From contig OX393570.1 of the NCBI GenBank assembly GCA_947652115.1, forward strand, positions 19,405,256-19,469,255: a stretch of 64,000 bases of DNA. The letters run 5' to 3'. Each line of letters begins with the position of its first letter. The stretch's first letter is position 1. The notes beneath the pieces are model-generated. The model was not told where the DNA came from. It saw nothing but the letters and a program-made list of their open reading frames with translations, and searched no databases. This document shows positions 63,096 through 64,000 of this stretch, one piece after another. Source of the stretch: Blastomussa wellsi. Lineage: Eukaryota; Cnidaria; Anthozoa; Scleractinia; Plerogyridae. Made by a program: the position numbers and the translations under genes.

Positions 63096-64000
63096 ACATG
63101 CAATTGACAATGCATCTCTAGTTTGCTGGCTCAATTTATACTGGAGATTGTTCATCTGTCTGGAACAAACTTTAAGCAAAGAATGGGAGTTGGTCTGACC
63201 ATTAGTCTTCAGGCAAATGACAATTATCTAATTATCCAGATGGTAGTTTGCCTGTCAAAACGAACTACTGTGTATTTGGACCCAGATGGATGATCTCTTT
63301 CTGGTATAAATTCAGCCATTCATTATCAAGACATTGCATTATATACATGTATAAACAGCTTGTGTGAAATCCTTTTAGAATTCCAATGGTCACCATTCAA
63401 AATTCATCATGCCACCAGTTACCAGTTACTCTGTGAGAACTTGTCTTTCAATCAGTGCTTGTTTTCTGAAGAGATAAGATTGTCTACTGTCGCAATCCAG
63501 CTGCTGCAATAGTTATTGTTGTGACACAGCAAAGAGGGGTTATGTTTGATGTTGCAAACAACTGTATATGTGTTTAAACTGTAGAAAGTTATCTTGTACA
63601 GAGAGATGTGTTATTTAGCAACTGGCCAATAGGGATGAGGGGTAGCTTTGTATACAGAGCTTCAGATGTGATTTTAGCATGGCAATTTAGACTGGCAACT
63701 CAAAATATTACAACACTGTGTCAAGCAACAATCATTAGCAAGTTGTAGGTTTGATTTACACTAAACTATTTTGCCTTGAAGAGTCATTGTAAGATTGTCA
63801 CATGTCAATGGTATGCCAACTAATGTGCCTTGAGGTGTTCAAATACATGTTTTGGTACCACTTTGCAAACTTGCACAGTGATACTTTTAGGGTATTTGAA
63901 TGCGAATCAAAAAGTAATTCTGTTACAGTTATTGATCTTTCCAAAATATCAGAAAAGAATTTCTGTCACCTTTATGCAAGGCCTGCCTCATACAAGGATT
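63096..64000 (+). other. USF2: USF 3' UTR and downstream DNA
   Basis: No open frame of note follows the stop. I found no canonical AATAAA in the remaining 905 bases, so the 3' UTR probably extends past the window or uses a variant signal. Confidence 0.5.

Overview
The window looks like nuclear DNA of an invertebrate animal, most likely a cnidarian such as a stony coral or anemone. The evidence is a spliced upstream stimulatory factor (USF) gene with introns of about 0.1 to 4 kb, an L1/Tx1-type LINE, a tRNA-derived SINE and many foldback DNA elements. The cnidarian assignment is inferred from gene and repeat character; no species marker is present. No prokaryotic or organellar gene is visible.

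Region 1 (1 to about 45,724) is almost entirely one satellite array of a 35-bp monomer, about 1,200 copies, all head to tail in one orientation. It runs off the left edge of the window. Each standard monomer holds the perfect 14-bp palindrome ATAACCATGGTTAT and a TGGCCA site. Marker variants show several tiers of higher-order repeat: an 840-bp unit (24 monomers) on the left, a 3,185-bp unit (91 monomers) in four tandem copies at about 9.3-21.1 kb, and a 4.89-kb composite that recurs further right. Copies carry deletions of whole monomers and mosaic marker combinations, as expected from unequal exchange and conversion. Phase-shifting 34-bp monomers in one block create small 23-residue-periodic open frames that are almost certainly not genes.

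Region 2 (39,348-42,833) is a 5'-truncated LINE inserted in a palindromic core of the satellite. Its reverse transcriptase ORF is fully open (1,014 codons from an ATG supplied by the satellite) but lacks the endonuclease. Its 3' end has several homopolymer tracts and a possible 3' transduction.

Region 3 (45,725-53,600) is ordinary intergenic DNA between the satellite and the gene. It holds a 37-bp minisatellite, a minus-strand tRNA-derived SINE, two compact foldback elements of one family with intact 9-bp target duplications plus a relic, and a 1.12-kb element with 83-bp inverted termini and a 9-bp target duplication.

Region 4 (about 53,600-64,000) is a USF gene on the + strand, closest to vertebrate USF2. 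Five coding exons join in frame with GT-AG introns: an activation/USF-specific N-terminal exon, a VMMSPQ exon, two exons that together encode the basic helix-loop-helix, and a last exon with the leucine zipper and stop. Three CACGTG E-boxes, the preferred USF site, lie around its start together with CCAAT and TATA motifs, suggesting self-regulation. Its introns hold further foldback elements.
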